A stretch of DNA of 64,000 bases, taken from NCBI RefSeq assembly GCF_020387415.1, contig NZ_JAGWCB010000001.1, forward strand, positions 62,001 through 126,000, read 5' to 3'. Positions 8,854-18,550 of the stretch are shown piece by piece. Position numbers and translations under genes: made by a program. The notes below the pieces were generated by a model. It was not told the origin of the DNA. It saw only the letters and a program-made list of their open reading frames with translations, and ran no database searches. This stretch comes from Ideonella benzenivorans. Its GTDB lineage: Bacteria > Pseudomonadota > Gammaproteobacteria > Burkholderiales > Burkholderiaceae_C. Each line of letters opens with the position of its first letter. The first letter of the stretch is position 1.

Positions 8854-9822
8854 ATGTCAAAGCCGAAACCCGCCCCGCTGCCTGCGGGCACCGTGGTCGG
8901 TGGCTACCAGATCGTCAAGAAGCTGGCCGCCGGCGGTTTTGGCGTGGTCTACCTCGCCGAGGATGAGAGCCGCCACCTGGTCGCGCTCAAGGAATACCTG
9001 CCGGCCTCGCTGGCCGAGCGGGCGCCTGGCGAACTGATCCCCCGCGTCAAACCCGAGAAGCAGCCGCTCTACCGGCTGGGCCTGAAGAGCTTCTTCGAGG
9101 AAGGCCGTTCACTGGCGCAGATCAGCCACCCCAGCGTCGTCTCGGTGCTGAACTTCTTTCGCGAGAACGAAACCGTCTACATGGTGATGAACTACCTGCA
9201 GGGCGACACCCTGCAGGACTTCATCGTCACCGCACGCGACCTGAAGCGCGACAAGGTGTTCCGCGAGTCGACCATCCGCTCGCTGTTCGACGAGATCCTG
9301 CGCGGGCTGCGCATCGTGCACCAGCACAAGATGCTGCATCTGGACATCAAGCCGGCCAACGTCTTCATCACCAACGACAACAAGGCCGTGCTGCTGGACT
9401 TCGGCGCGGCGCGCGAGGTGCTGAGCAAGGAAGGCAACTTCATCCGGCCGATGTACACGCCCGGTTTTGCCGCCCCCGAGATGTACCGCCGTGACGGCTC
9501 ACTGGGCCCGTGGACCGACATCTACGCCATCGGCTCCTGCATCTATGCCTGCATGCAGGGCTACCCGCCCAACGATGCGCCGCAGCGCATTGAGAAGGAC
9601 CGCCTGCAGCTGTCGCTCTCGCGCATGCGCAACGTCTACTCCGACAATCTGATCGAGGTCACCGAGTGGTGCATGTCGCTCGACCCGCTGTCGCGCCCGC
9701 AAAGCGTGTTTGCACTGCAGAAGGAGCTCTCGCGCGAGACCGAGCGCCGCTACACCTCGCTCGGCTTCACCGAGCGCCTGAAGCTGCAGATCGAGAACCT
9801 CAAGAGCAGCAGCCGCGCCTGA
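8854..9822 (+). CDS. Serine/threonine protein kinase
   Basis: A 322-residue cytoplasmic Hanks-type kinase. It shows the glycine-rich loop LAAGGFGVVY (about 24-33), the ATP Lys in VALKEYL, the catalytic loop HLDIKPAN at 162-169 (HLD in place of HRD, Asp164), the DFG motif at 182-184 and the APEMY motif. There is no transmembrane or extracellular sensor domain, so it is a bare kinase. The PP2C phosphatase gene follows after 31 bp, giving a matched kinase/phosphatase pair in one transcription unit. Substrates are not evident; nothing in the sequence identifies them. Confidence 0.92.
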   Translation: MSKPKPAPLPAGTVVGGYQIVKKLAAGGFGVVYLAEDESRHLVALKEYLPASLAERAPGELIPRVKPEKQPLYRLGLKSFFEEGRSLAQISHPSVVSVLNFFRENETVYMVMNYLQGDTLQDFIVTARDLKRDKVFRESTIRSLFDEILRGLRIVHQHKMLHLDIKPANVFITNDNKAVLLDFGAAREVLSKEGNFIRPMYTPGFAAPEMYRRDGSLGPWTDIYAIGSCIYACMQGYPPNDAPQRIEKDRLQLSLSRMRNVYSDNLIEVTEWCMSLDPLSRPQSVFALQKELSRETERRYTSLGFTERLKLQIENLKSSSRA

Positions 9823-9853
9823 TGGCGCGCCCCAGACCAGCACAGGTGCCGTG

Positions 9854-10768
9854 ATGAGGTTTTCCGTCTACCAGATCAGCCGCAAGGGCGGGCGCGAGAA
9901 GAACGAGGACCGGATGGGCTACTGCTACACGCGGGAGTCCGGCCTGTTCGCGCTGGCCGACGGCATGGGTGGCCACCCCGAAGGGGAGGTGGCGTCGCAG
10001 CTGGCGCTGCAGGCGCTGGCCGCCGCCTTTCAGCGCGAGGCCAAGCCCTCGTTGAAGAACCCGATCCGGTTCCTGCAGGAGGCCATCCTGTCAGGTCACC
10101 ACCAGCTGCTGCGCTACGCGACCGAGCGGGCCCTGGTGGACACCCCGCGCACCACGGTCGTGGCCTGCGTGCTGCAGGGCAACGCGGCCTACTGGGCGCA
10201 CTGCGGCGATTCGCGCCTGTACCTGGTGCGCAAGGGCCAGTTGCAGGCCCGCACCCGTGACCACTCCTACATGGAGCTGCAGGAAAGCCTGGCCCATGTG
10301 GTGCCCATCGACGCGCGCTTCAACCGCTCGGTGCTGTTCACTTGCCTGGGCAGCCCCGGCAAGCCGGTGGTGGACACGGTGGGGCCGGTGCCGCTGCTGC
10401 CGGGCGACCGCATCGTCGTCTGCTCTGACGGCCTGTGGAGCAGTGTGAGCGACGAGGTCATCGTCGACATGCTCAGCACCCGGGCGCTGCAGGATGCGGT
10501 GCCGGATCTGGTCGAGGAGGCCTTGCGCAACGGTGGCCCCCATTCCGACAACGTCACGCTGTTGGGCGTGGAGTGGGAAACCGTGGAGGACGCCGACTCC
10601 ACCGTCGGCATCTCCACCCGCTCGCTGGGCGAGGACGTCTTTGCCTCGACCATCCAGGCTACCTTGGGTGACAGCGCGACCGGTGATCTCGACGAGGCCG
10701 AGATCGAGCGTTCGATCCGCGAGATCAACGAGGCCATCCGCCGCACCTCGCGCAAGCCGAACGACTGA
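9854..10768 (+). CDS. PP2C-family protein phosphatase
   Basis: Metal-dependent Ser/Thr phosphatase of 304 residues. It has the PP2C motifs REKNEDRMG (about 15-22), [28 protein letters not shown] and [11 protein letters not shown], plus a late [10 protein letters not shown], giving the metal-binding Asp residues. The N-terminus [19 protein letters not shown] fits the family; a GTG three bases upstream is an equally readable start. It presumably reverses the kinase encoded immediately upstream (inference from pairing). About 60 residues after the catalytic domain are acidic and of unknown role. A terminator follows. Confidence 0.92.
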   Translation: MRFSVYQISRKGGREKNEDRMGYCYTRESGLFALADGMGGHPEGEVASQLALQALAAAFQREAKPSLKNPIRFLQEAILSGHHQLLRYATERALVDTPRTTVVACVLQGNAAYWAHCGDSRLYLVRKGQLQARTRDHSYMELQESLAHVVPIDARFNRSVLFTCLGSPGKPVVDTVGPVPLLPGDRIVVCSDGLWSSVSDEVIVDMLSTRALQDAVPDLVEEALRNGGPHSDNVTLLGVEWETVEDADSTVGISTRSLGEDVFASTIQATLGDSATGDLDEAEIERSIREINEAIRRTSRKPND

Positions 10769-10788
10769 TCGGCTCCCCGCCCTTTTCT

Positions 10789-10822
10789 GCGGCCGCCTCG
10801 CCTGGGGCGGCCGCTTTCTTTC
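10789..10822 (+). terminator. Intrinsic terminator after the phosphatase gene
   Basis: Perfect 9-bp arms GCGGCCGCC (10789-10797) and GGCGGCCGC (10806-10814) are followed by TTTCTTT. It ends the kinase-phosphatase unit 17-25 bp before rph. Confidence 0.75.
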
Positions 10823-10838
10823 AGAAGGATCCGAATCC

Positions 10839-11582
10839 ATGAGCTACCAACGAACCCTGGGCCGTGCCGCCGATGCACTGCGTCCGGTGCGCATCACCCG
10901 CGGCTACACCCGCCATGCCGAGGGCTCGGTGCTGATCGAGTTCGGCCAGACCCGCGTGCTGTGCACCGCCTCGGTCGAGGAGAAGGTGCCGCCGCACAAG
11001 AAGGGCAGCGGCGAGGGCTGGGTGACGGCCGAGTACGGCATGCTGCCGCGCGCCACCCACACCCGCAGCGCCCGCGAGGCCGCCAAGGGCAAGCAGACCG
11101 GCCGCACGCAGGAGATCCAGCGCCTGATCGGCCGCTCGCTGCGCGCGGTGTTCGACCTGGCGGCGCTGGGCGAGCGCACCATCACGCTGGACTGCGATGT
11201 GCTGCAGGCCGATGGCGGCACCCGCACCGCGGCCATCACCGGCGCTTTCGTGGCTGCGCAGGATGCGGTGCAGACGCTGATCGCCCAAGGGCTGCTGCAG
11301 GCTTCGCCCATCCGTGACCAGGTGGCCGCGATCTCGGTCGGCATCGTCGAGGGCACGCCGCTGCTGGACCTGGAGTATGTTGAGGACTCCGCCTGCGACA
11401 CCGACATGAACGTGGTGATGACCGGCGCCGGCGGCTTCGTTGAGATCCAGGGCACCGCCGAGGGCGTGCCCTTCACCCGGGCCGAGATGGACCGGCTGCT
11501 GGGCCTGGCCACGGCCGGCATCGGCGAGCTGGTGGGCCTGCAGAAGGCGGCGCTGGCCCAGCCGCTGCCCAAGGAGGCTTGA
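10839..11582 (+). CDS. rph: Ribonuclease PH
   Basis: Phosphorolytic 3'-to-5' exoribonuclease that trims tRNA 3' ends. The 247-residue protein starts [19 protein letters not shown], has the conserved [12 protein letters not shown], [21 protein letters not shown], [17 protein letters not shown] (with phosphate-binding Arg) and [20 protein letters not shown], and the catalytic-site [13 protein letters not shown]. It is full length with no truncation of the kind seen in some E. coli K-12 strains. rdgB follows after 4 bp. Confidence 0.96.
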   Translation: MSYQRTLGRAADALRPVRITRGYTRHAEGSVLIEFGQTRVLCTASVEEKVPPHKKGSGEGWVTAEYGMLPRATHTRSAREAAKGKQTGRTQEIQRLIGRSLRAVFDLAALGERTITLDCDVLQADGGTRTAAITGAFVAAQDAVQTLIAQGLLQASPIRDQVAAISVGIVEGTPLLDLEYVEDSACDTDMNVVMTGAGGFVEIQGTAEGVPFTRAEMDRLLGLATAGIGELVGLQKAALAQPLPKEA

Positions 11583-11586
11583 GACC

Positions 11587-12234
11587 ATGAGCGCGCCACT
11601 GCGTCTGGTGCTGGCCTCCAACAACGCCAAGAAGCTCAAGGAGCTGGGGACGTTGTTCGGCAGCCTGCCGATCGAGCTGGTGACCCAGGGCTCGCTGGGG
11701 GTCAGCGAGGCCGAGGAGCCGCACATCACCTTCATCGAGAACGCGCTGGCCAAGGCGCGCCACGCGGCCCAGGCCACCGGGCTGCCGGCCATTGCCGATG
11801 ATTCGGGCCTGTGCGTCGACGCGCTGGGTGGCGAGCCGGGCGTGCAGAGCGCGGTGTTCGCGCCGCTGGAAGCTGACGCCGGGCTGGAACGCGAAGCCCG
11901 CCGGGCGTTGCAGGACCAGGCCAACAACGCCTTGCTGCTGCAGCGGCTGCACAGCGTCACCGACCGGCGAGCCGCCTTCGTGTGCACACTGGTGGCGGTG
12001 CGCTCGGCGGCCGATCCGGAGCCGCTGATCGCCTTCGGCCGCTGGGGCGGCGAGATCCTGACCGCGCCGCAAGGGCAGGGCGGTTTTGGCTACGACCCGC
12101 TGATGTTCATCCCGGCCTTCGGCTGCACCGTGGCCGCGCTGCCGGCCGAGACCAAGAACGCGCACAGCCACCGCGCCTTGGCCGCGGCCCAGATGGTCGA
12201 GCGCCTGCGCCGCGACTGGCACCTGGGCGCATGA
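11587..12234 (+). CDS. rdgB: Non-canonical purine NTP pyrophosphatase (RdgB/HAM1)
   Basis: Hydrolyses dITP, XTP and ITP to monophosphates, keeping deaminated purines out of DNA. The 215-residue protein has the HAM1 N-terminus LVLASNNAKKLKEL, TFIENALAKARHAA, the catalytic ADDSGLCVDALGGEPGVQSA, and GFGYDPLMFIP near residue 165. It overlaps hemW by 4 bases (ATGA at 12231-12234) and follows rph, an arrangement common in betaproteobacteria. Confidence 0.95.
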   Translation: MSAPLRLVLASNNAKKLKELGTLFGSLPIELVTQGSLGVSEAEEPHITFIENALAKARHAAQATGLPAIADDSGLCVDALGGEPGVQSAVFAPLEADAGLEREARRALQDQANNALLLQRLHSVTDRRAAFVCTLVAVRSAADPEPLIAFGRWGGEILTAPQGQGGFGYDPLMFIPAFGCTVAALPAETKNAHSHRALAAAQMVERLRRDWHLGA

Positions 12235-13463
12235 CGCGCGACACCTCGCCGTCGCCGGGCGCGGCCAGCGCGCTCAGCCTGACCGACCGCTACCTGCGCC
12301 CGGGCACCCTGCAGCTGGGCGCGCCGCCGCCGCTGTCGGTCTATGTGCACCTGCCCTGGTGCCTGCAGAAGTGCCCCTACTGCGATTTCAATTCGCACGC
12401 GGCGGTCGGTGAGATGCCGGAGTCGCGCTACCTGGACGCGCTGCGCGCCGACCTGGAGGCCAGCCTGCCGCTGGTCTGGGGGCGCCCGGTGCACAGCGTG
12501 TTCCTGGGCGGGGGCACGCCCAGCCTGTTCTCGCCGGAGGGCATCGCCCGCCTGCTGGACGATCTGCGTCTGCTGCTGCCGCTGCAACCCGGCTGCGAGG
12601 TGACGATGGAAGCCAACCCTGGCACCTTCGAGGCCGGGCGCTTCCGGGCCTTCCGTGCCGCGGGCGTGACGCGGCTGTCGATCGGGGTGCAGAGCTTTGA
12701 CGACGCCAAGCTGAAGGCCCTGGGCCGGGTGCACGACCGTGCCCAGGCCCTGGCCGCTGCCGAGCTCGCCGGGCAGGTGTTCGACACCTTCAACCTCGAC
12801 CTGATGTATGCGCTGCCCGGGCAGGACCTGGCCGGGCTGGAGACCGACCTGCGCACCGCGCTGGCCTTCCAGCCGCCGCACCTGTCGCTCTACCACCTGA
12901 CGTTGGAGCCGAACACCCAGTTCGCCAACCGGCCGCCGGTGCTGCCCGACGAGGACACCAGTGCCGAGATGCTGGACCGGCTGGTCGAGCTCACCGCCGA
13001 GGCGGGGCTGGAACGCTACGAGGTGTCGGCCTACGCCCGCCCTGGCCACCGTTGCGCGCACAACCTCAACTACTGGCAGTTCGGTGACTACCTGGGCCTG
13101 GGCGCCGGCGCGCATGGCAAGCTGAGCTTCCCGCACCGGGTGCTGCGCCAGGTGAAGTGGCGCGAGCCCGCTGCCTACATGCGCGAGGCCCTGGCAGGCC
13201 GGGCCGTCTCCAACGAGGAGGAGGTGAGCCGCAAGGCGCTGCCCTTCGAGTTCATGCTCAACGCGCTGCGTCTGCGCGAGGGCTTTGACGAGGCCCTGTT
13301 CGGTGAACGCACCGGCCTGCCACCCTCGGCCATCGCCCGCCCCGTGGAAGCGGCCGTGGCCCGCGGCTTGCTAGAACGACGGGACAGCCCGCAGGGGCCG
13401 CTGTTGCGGCCGACCGCGCGGGGTTTCGACTTCCTCAGCGATCTGCAGGAACTCTTCCTCTGA
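12231..13463 (+). CDS. hemW: Radical SAM heme chaperone HemW
   Basis: A 410-residue radical SAM protein of the HemN/HemW group. The 4Fe-4S motif CxxxCxxC is at Cys44, Cys48 and Cys51 (CLQKCPYCDF). The SAM-binding FLGGGTPSLF and the EANPGTF and RLSIGVQSF segments follow, with a HemN C-terminal domain. HemW lacks the extra Cys of true coproporphyrinogen dehydrogenase HemN (CPYCDF rather than CxxxCxxCxC) and is known as a heme chaperone in E. coli and Lactococcus. It is coupled to rdgB. Confidence 0.92.
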   Translation: MTRDTSPSPGAASALSLTDRYLRPGTLQLGAPPPLSVYVHLPWCLQKCPYCDFNSHAAVGEMPESRYLDALRADLEASLPLVWGRPVHSVFLGGGTPSLFSPEGIARLLDDLRLLLPLQPGCEVTMEANPGTFEAGRFRAFRAAGVTRLSIGVQSFDDAKLKALGRVHDRAQALAAAELAGQVFDTFNLDLMYALPGQDLAGLETDLRTALAFQPPHLSLYHLTLEPNTQFANRPPVLPDEDTSAEMLDRLVELTAEAGLERYEVSAYARPGHRCAHNLNYWQFGDYLGLGAGAHGKLSFPHRVLRQVKWREPAAYMREALAGRAVSNEEEVSRKALPFEFMLNALRLREGFDEALFGERTGLPPSAIARPVEAAVARGLLERRDSPQGPLLRPTARGFDFLSDLQELFL

Positions 13464-13491
13464 CCTTGCCGCCCGCCCGCCGGGCCATCCC

Positions 13492-14838
13492 ATGTCCACC
13501 ACCCCTGTGCCCGACGACCTCCTGCAACGCTTTCGCACGGAGGGCGTGCGGGACGTGGAGTGCCTGTTCCCCGATGTGTCCGGCTACCCGCGCGGCAAGC
13601 TGATGCCGGCCGCGGCCTTTGCCCGCGGGCAGGAGCTGCGCATCGCCCAGGCCATCTCGATGCAGTGCGTCACGGGCGAGTACTCCTACGACGAGATCTT
13701 CCCCGACGAGGACCCGGATGTGCGCCTGGTGCCCGACCTGCGCACGCTGCGGCCGGCCCCCTGGGCCAGCGTGCCGCGCTACCTGGCGGTGCACGACTGT
13801 GTCGAGCTGACTGGCGAGCTGTGCGCTTTTGCGCCGCGTTCGGTGCTGAAGAACGTGCTGGCGCGCTATGCGGCCCGGGGGCTGGCCCCGGTGGTGGCGC
13901 CGGAGATCGAGTTCTACCTGACCGCCGCCGTGACCGACCCGGCCCAGCCGCTGCGCCCGCCGGCCGGACGCGCCGGCCAGGCCGAGGTGGGGCAGTCGGC
14001 CTTCAGCATGAACCAGCTGAACGCGCTGGCGCCGTTCTGGGACGAGTTCCACGCCGCGATCGAGACGCTGGGCATTGCCGCCGACACCTGGATCCACGAG
14101 GTGGGCACCAGCCAGTACGAAATCAACCTGCTGCACGGCGACCCGTTGCAGGTGGCCGACCAGGCCTTTCTGTTCAAGTACGCCGCCAAGGAGATCGCGC
14201 TGCGCCATGGCATGAACGCCGTGTTCATGGCCAAGCCGATGGCTGGCGAGGCGGGCAGCAGCATGCACCTGCACCAGAGCGTGGTGGATGCCCAGGGCCA
14301 GAACATCTTCAGCGATGCCGACGGGGCCGCCACACCGGTGTTCAGCCACTTCATCGGGGGCTTGCAGGCCCATCTGCCCGACCTGATGCTGGTCTTCGCG
14401 CCCTTCGTCAATTCCTACCGCCGCTATGTCAGCGGCAGCCAGGCGCCGATCAACCTGCAATGGGGCCCCGACAACCGCACGGCCGGATTGCGCGTGCCCA
14501 CCAGCGCGCCCGCGGCCCGGCGGGTGGAGAACCGCATCGCCGGGGCCGACGCCAACCCCTACCTGGCGATCGCGGCCTCGCTGGCGGCGGGGCTGGCCGG
14601 CATCGAGCAGGGCCTGGCGCCCAGCGAGCCCCTGGTGGGGGATGGCTACGACCAGGCGCATGACCTGCCGCGCACCTTCATGGTGGCCTACGAGCGCATG
14701 GCGGGCAGCCCCCATGCGGCCACGCTGCTGGGGGCGGACTTCGTGCGGGCCTACCTGGCGGTCAAGCTGCTGGAGCACGACCACTACCTGGCGGAAATCT
14801 CCGCCTGGGAGCGGCGCTACCTGGTGCCGCAGGCCTGA
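13492..14838 (+). CDS. Glutamine synthetase family protein (PuuA-like)
   Basis: A 448-residue glutamine-synthetase-fold ligase of the gamma-glutamyl-polyamine/amine type rather than housekeeping GlnA. It has the N-terminal VECLFPDVSGYPRGKLMP, metal and glutamate-site motifs APEIEFYL and GTSQYEIN, the His segment SSMHLHQS, the substrate Arg region and GADANPYLAIAA. Such enzymes attach glutamate to amines such as putrescine or ethanolamine. A second, divergent paralogue is at 61403-62737, where it sits with an aminotransferase and a GntR regulator. Here it stands alone, convergent with cheB, so the substrate is unclear. Confidence 0.85.
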   Translation: MSTTPVPDDLLQRFRTEGVRDVECLFPDVSGYPRGKLMPAAAFARGQELRIAQAISMQCVTGEYSYDEIFPDEDPDVRLVPDLRTLRPAPWASVPRYLAVHDCVELTGELCAFAPRSVLKNVLARYAARGLAPVVAPEIEFYLTAAVTDPAQPLRPPAGRAGQAEVGQSAFSMNQLNALAPFWDEFHAAIETLGIAADTWIHEVGTSQYEINLLHGDPLQVADQAFLFKYAAKEIALRHGMNAVFMAKPMAGEAGSSMHLHQSVVDAQGQNIFSDADGAATPVFSHFIGGLQAHLPDLMLVFAPFVNSYRRYVSGSQAPINLQWGPDNRTAGLRVPTSAPAARRVENRIAGADANPYLAIAASLAAGLAGIEQGLAPSEPLVGDGYDQAHDLPRTFMVAYERMAGSPHAATLLGADFVRAYLAVKLLEHDHYLAEISAWERRYLVPQA

Positions 14839-14859
14839 GCCGGCGCGGCACCGGCGGGT

Positions 14860-15999
14860 TCAGACCCGGTGCAGCAGGGCGCCATGGGTCTGGCGCAGCT
14901 TGTCCATCAGGTGCGGGGCGATCTGGGTGAGCGGCAGCACCTCGTGCGCGGCGCCGGCCTCGATGGCCTCGCGTGGCATGCCGAACACGACGCAACTGGC
15001 CTCGTCCTGGCAGTAGTTGTAGGACCCGGCGTCCCGCATCATCCGCATGGCCTTGGCGCCATCGGCCCCCATGCCGGTCAGCATGATGCCGAAGGCATTG
15101 GGCCCGACCACCCGGGCGGCAGATTCGAACAGCACTTCCACCGAGGGCTTGTGGCGGTTCACCGGCTCGCCGTCACGCACGCGGGCGATGTAGTTGGCGC
15201 CGGAGCGCTCCACGCTCAGGTGCAGGCCCCCCGGGGCGATGTAGGCGTGGCCCGGCAGGATGCGTTCGCCATCGGTCGCTTCCTTGACCCGGATGCGGCA
15301 CAGCCCGTCCAGGCGGGCGGCGTAGCTGCGGGTGAAGCCCGGTGGCATGTGCTGGGTGATGACCACGGCCGGGGCATCGGGCGGCAGGCCCAGCAGCACT
15401 TCCTTGGTGGCCTCGGTGCCGCCGGTGGAGGCGCCGATGAAGATGAGCTTTTCGGTCGAGATGCGCCCCAGGCCGGAGGACACGGCCGGGCGGGCGGTGC
15501 CACTGACGGCACCGGACGCCACGGCAGACACTGCCGCCACCGCGCCACCGGCTGCCGCCGGGCGGGCCGGGGTGGTGGGCTGCACCATGCGCTTGATGTG
15601 GGCCTTGGACGCGATGCGGACCTTCTCGGTGATCTCCTCGGCCAGTTGCTTGAGGCCGTCGGCGATGCCGATCTTCGGCTTGGCGACGAAGTCCACCGCG
15701 CCCAGCTCCAGCGCCTTGAGGGTCACTTCCGCGCCGCGTTCGGTCAGCGTGGAGACCATCACCACCGGCATCGGACGCAGGCGCATCAGCTTGGAGAGGA
15801 AGTCGATGCCATCCATGCGCGGCATCTCCACATCCAGCGTGATCACGTCCGGGTTCAGGTTGCGGATCATCTCGCGCGCGGCATACGGATCCGCAGCGGC
15901 GCCAATGCAGGTCATGTCCGGCTGGTGGTTGATGATCTCAGCCAACAGGCTGCGCACCAGGGCCGAGTCGTCCACCACCACGACGGTCGTCTTGGGCAT
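14860..15999 (-). CDS. cheB: Chemotaxis protein-glutamate methylesterase CheB
   Basis: A 379-residue two-domain protein. The receiver domain (1-120) has DD at 10-11, phospho-acceptor Asp56 in [10 protein letters not shown] and the Lys in AKP. An Ala/Pro-rich linker (about 150-180) leads to the methylesterase domain with [11 protein letters not shown] (catalytic Ser), [10 protein letters not shown] (His) and [12 protein letters not shown] (Asp). It removes methyl groups from chemoreceptors and deamidates them. The ATG at 15999 begins [14 protein letters not shown]; upstream in-frame codons overlap cheD. It is last in the order cheR-cheD-cheB. Confidence 0.95.
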   Translation of the reverse strand: MPKTTVVVVDDSALVRSLLAEIINHQPDMTCIGAAADPYAAREMIRNLNPDVITLDVEMPRMDGIDFLSKLMRLRPMPVVMVSTLTERGAEVTLKALELGAVDFVAKPKIGIADGLKQLAEEITEKVRIASKAHIKRMVQPTTPARPAAAGGAVAAVSAVASGAVSGTARPAVSSGLGRISTEKLIFIGASTGGTEATKEVLLGLPPDAPAVVITQHMPPGFTRSYAARLDGLCRIRVKEATDGERILPGHAYIAPGGLHLSVERSGANYIARVRDGEPVNRHKPSVEVLFESAARVVGPNAFGIMLTGMGADGAKAMRMMRDAGSYNYCQDEASCVVFGMPREAIEAGAAHEVLPLTQIAPHLMDKLRQTHGALLHRV

Positions 16000-16039
16000 G
16001 TCAGGCGTCCTCCTAGAAGAGTTTTGTTGGTATGGGGGG

Positions 16040-16723
16040 TCAGAACAGGTCGATGGAGCCGCCGCCGGTGGCCACCGGCACCGCCCGCTGGGCGGCCAGG
16101 CGGTCCTGGGCCACCAGGGCATCGGCGCTGGCCGGGGCCAGGCGCTTGACCATGGCCTTGCCGCTGGCCGGCAGGAAGCAGACCTTGCGTGGGTAGATGT
16201 CCAGCACGTCCTTCGAGACGATGGGAATGCGCTCGGTGGCCAGGAAGTCCGTCACGAACTTGGTGTTGCGCTCGCCCACGTTGATCGTGTTCATGCCGCT
16301 GATCACCGCACCGCCGCCGAAGATCTTGGCCTCCATCGTCATGCGCGAGGCGCCGCGCTTCATCATCTCGTTGATCAGCAGTTCCATCGCGTAGCTGCCA
16401 TAGCGGCCGGAGTCGCCGGCACCCTCGGGCAGCATGAAGTGGTTCATGCCGCCGACGCGGGCGTTGCGGTCCCACAGGCAGGCGGCGATGCAGGAGCCCA
16501 GCGTGGTCATCACGAGGATGTCCTCGTTGTCCACGTAGTACTCGCCGGGCAGCACCTTCACCGCTTCATTCTTGAAATGGGCGTCGTAGAAGAAGAACGA
16601 GGCTTCACCCGGCTTGCGGGGCTGGGCCTTGAGCCGTTCCAGGCGGGCGGTGCGGGTCCCACCCCCGGAAGGCACCAGGGGGGGCACGCTGCTGCGGGCC
16701 GCGGGGAGGGAAGAGGTGACCAT
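16040..16723 (-). CDS. cheD: Chemoreceptor glutamine deamidase CheD
   Basis: Deamidates receptor glutamines to glutamates and tunes chemoreceptor signalling. The 227-residue protein has [29 protein letters not shown], containing the catalytic Cys in GSCI, then [11 protein letters not shown] with the catalytic His, and KIFGGGAVI. The first 45 residues are low in complexity and may not fold. It lies 13 bp after cheR and 40 bp before cheB in the same direction. No cheA, cheW or cheY is inside the window. Confidence 0.94.
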   Translation of the reverse strand: MVTSSLPAARSSVPPLVPSGGGTRTARLERLKAQPRKPGEASFFFYDAHFKNEAVKVLPGEYYVDNEDILVMTTLGSCIAACLWDRNARVGGMNHFMLPEGAGDSGRYGSYAMELLINEMMKRGASRMTMEAKIFGGGAVISGMNTINVGERNTKFVTDFLATERIPIVSKDVLDIYPRKVCFLPASGKAMVKRLAPASADALVAQDRLAAQRAVPVATGGGSIDLF

Positions 16724-16736
16724 GGGGCGGCTCCGT

Positions 16737-17606
16737 TCAGACGCGCTGATAGATCGTCTTGCCGCGCAGAACGAACAGCTCGCGTGCGTCGGTGAAATTC
16801 TCGGAATGACCGACGAACAGCAGCCCGCCGGGGCGCATCACGCCGTGGATGCGGCGCAGCACCTGACGTTGGGTGTCATGGTCGAAATAGATCATCACGT
16901 TGCGGCAGAACACCATGTCGAAGGGCTCGCCCATCGACCAGTTCGGCGTCATCAGGTTGAAGGGGCGGAAGTCGATCATCCGCGCCAGGTCCGGCTTGAT
17001 CCGGATGAAGCCGGCGTTGGCGCCAGTGCCGCGCAGGAAGTGGCGCTTGAGGCGCTCGGGCGACAGCCCGCGGGCATCGGCCGTGTAGACGCCGCGCCGC
17101 GCGGTGGACAGCACCTTGGTGTCGATGTCGCTGGCGATCAGGCGGGCGCCGGAGTGCTCGCCCAGTTCCTCGGCCAGCACCATCGCGATGGAGTAGGGCT
17201 CCTCGCCGGTCGACGCGGCATTGCACCAGACCCGTGGTGGCTTGCCCTTGAAGGCCTTGAGGGCCTCGGCAAAGGCCAGGAAATGGTGTTCCTCGCGGAA
17301 GAAGGCCGTCAGGTTGGTGGTCAGGCTGTTGACGAACTGCTCCCACTCCTGATCGGCGGCCGGGCCGGTGGCGCTCTCCAGCCACTGCAGGTAGTCCTTG
17401 AAGCTGCGATGGCCGGTCTCGCGCAGCCGGCGCGAGAGCCGGCTGTAGACCATGGCCCGCTTGCCTTCATGCAGGCTGATGCCGGCGCGCTGGTAGATCA
17501 GCTTGCGCACCCGGTCGAAATCCGCCGGGCCGAAGCTGAACTCGTGGTCCACGATGTCGCCGTCGATGGCCGTGGGGTTGCGCGGTGCGTCGAGGAAAGC
17601 GTTCAT
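16737..17606 (-). CDS. cheR: Chemotaxis protein methyltransferase CheR
   Basis: SAM-dependent methyltransferase of chemoreceptor glutamates. The 289-residue protein has the all-alpha CheR N domain (residues 25-95, FDRVRKLIYQRAGISLHEGKRAMVYSRLSRRLR) and the methyltransferase domain with TNLTAFFREEHHF, NAASTGEEPYSIAM, ASDIDTKVLSTARRGVY and FCRNVMIYFD. ATG 17606 (MNAFLDAP) was preferred over an in-frame ATG 78 bases upstream, which adds a non-conserved tail. It is first of cheR-cheD-cheB and divergent from the diguanylate cyclase gene over about 210 bp. Confidence 0.94.
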   Translation of the reverse strand: MNAFLDAPRNPTAIDGDIVDHEFSFGPADFDRVRKLIYQRAGISLHEGKRAMVYSRLSRRLRETGHRSFKDYLQWLESATGPAADQEWEQFVNSLTTNLTAFFREEHHFLAFAEALKAFKGKPPRVWCNAASTGEEPYSIAMVLAEELGEHSGARLIASDIDTKVLSTARRGVYTADARGLSPERLKRHFLRGTGANAGFIRIKPDLARMIDFRPFNLMTPNWSMGEPFDMVFCRNVMIYFDHDTQRQVLRRIHGVMRPGGLLFVGHSENFTDARELFVLRGKTIYQRV

Positions 17607-17818
17607 GTGGGAATAGGCTTGGGCAAACGGACACGCTCGGACCGGCTCACCCGGGTGGGATGGGCCGATGGGGGCTGATGGCAATGGTGCGAAATTGGCT
17701 GTCCCATGAGGTCCGGAGTTGAGGGGGGTTCACCACGCTATTTCGGCATCTGGCGCCCCGATTTGCGCTGCTAGACTGCTCCGAAACCCCTACAGACGTC
17801 AGCCATTTCACATACTCT

Positions 17819-18550
17819 GTGAATACCACCACCGAACACCGCATGCTTGCGGATCCGAACGCCTTGCGGCTGGACCATGCGATGCAGTTGCTGCAGCAGT
17901 CCGGCCATGGCGAGTTGCGCGGTGCACCGGGCAGCGCGGTCTGGCTGCAGGGGCTGATCGACGCCTTGTGCGATCTTTCCAGCCGGGACGCCCTGTCCGG
18001 GCTGCCCAACCGGCGGGCCTTCGAATCGGCCCTGCTGCGGGAGATCGACCGGGTCGCGCGCTCGGGGGAGCCCGCCTTGCTGCTGATCCTGGACATCGAC
18101 CACTTCAAGCGGGTCAACGACACCCATGGCCACCGGGTTGGCGATCTGGTGATCAAGGCCGTGGCCGACACCCTGCAGGAATGCGTGCGGCCGATGGACC
18201 TGCCGGCCCGTATTGGCGGCGAAGAATTCGCGGTGATCCTGCCCAACTGCGCGCCAGCCTTCGCCCACACTGTGGCCGAGCGCTTGCGCACCCGCATCGA
18301 GGGGCGCTCCATCGACACCGGCCCGGATCAGCGGCTGGGTGTCACTGTGAGCATCGGCGGCGCCTTCGCGCCGCAATGGGTGCGGTCGACCGCCTCGCTC
18401 TGGGTTGAGCGGGCCGACCTGCAGCTCTACCGGGCCAAGTCCGAGGGGCGCAACCGCACTTGTCTGGAACCGACGCCTGTTTCCACGGTGAGTGCCGAGG
18501 AAAAAGGCCTGCTCTTCGGCGGCGCCGTGCCGGAGGACGACGACGCATGA
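17819..18550 (+). CDS. Diguanylate cyclase (GGDEF domain)
   Basis: A 243-residue protein with a short alpha-helical N-terminus (1-60) and a GGDEF domain. The signature is GGEEF at 133-137, which is active in the family. The product-inhibition I-site RxxD (RPMD) lies exactly five residues before it. The substrate region LDIDHFKRVNDTHGH is intact. It should make c-di-GMP and be feedback inhibited. No sensor domain or membrane segment is seen. The GTG start at 17819 is nominal; an ATG at 17843 is a shorter option. The stop overlaps the FlhG-like ATPase start (ATGA). Confidence 0.9.
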   Translation: MNTTTEHRMLADPNALRLDHAMQLLQQSGHGELRGAPGSAVWLQGLIDALCDLSSRDALSGLPNRRAFESALLREIDRVARSGEPALLLILDIDHFKRVNDTHGHRVGDLVIKAVADTLQECVRPMDLPARIGGEEFAVILPNCAPAFAHTVAERLRTRIEGRSIDTGPDQRLGVTVSIGGAFAPQWVRSTASLWVERADLQLYRAKSEGRNRTCLEPTPVSTVSAEEKGLLFGGAVPEDDDA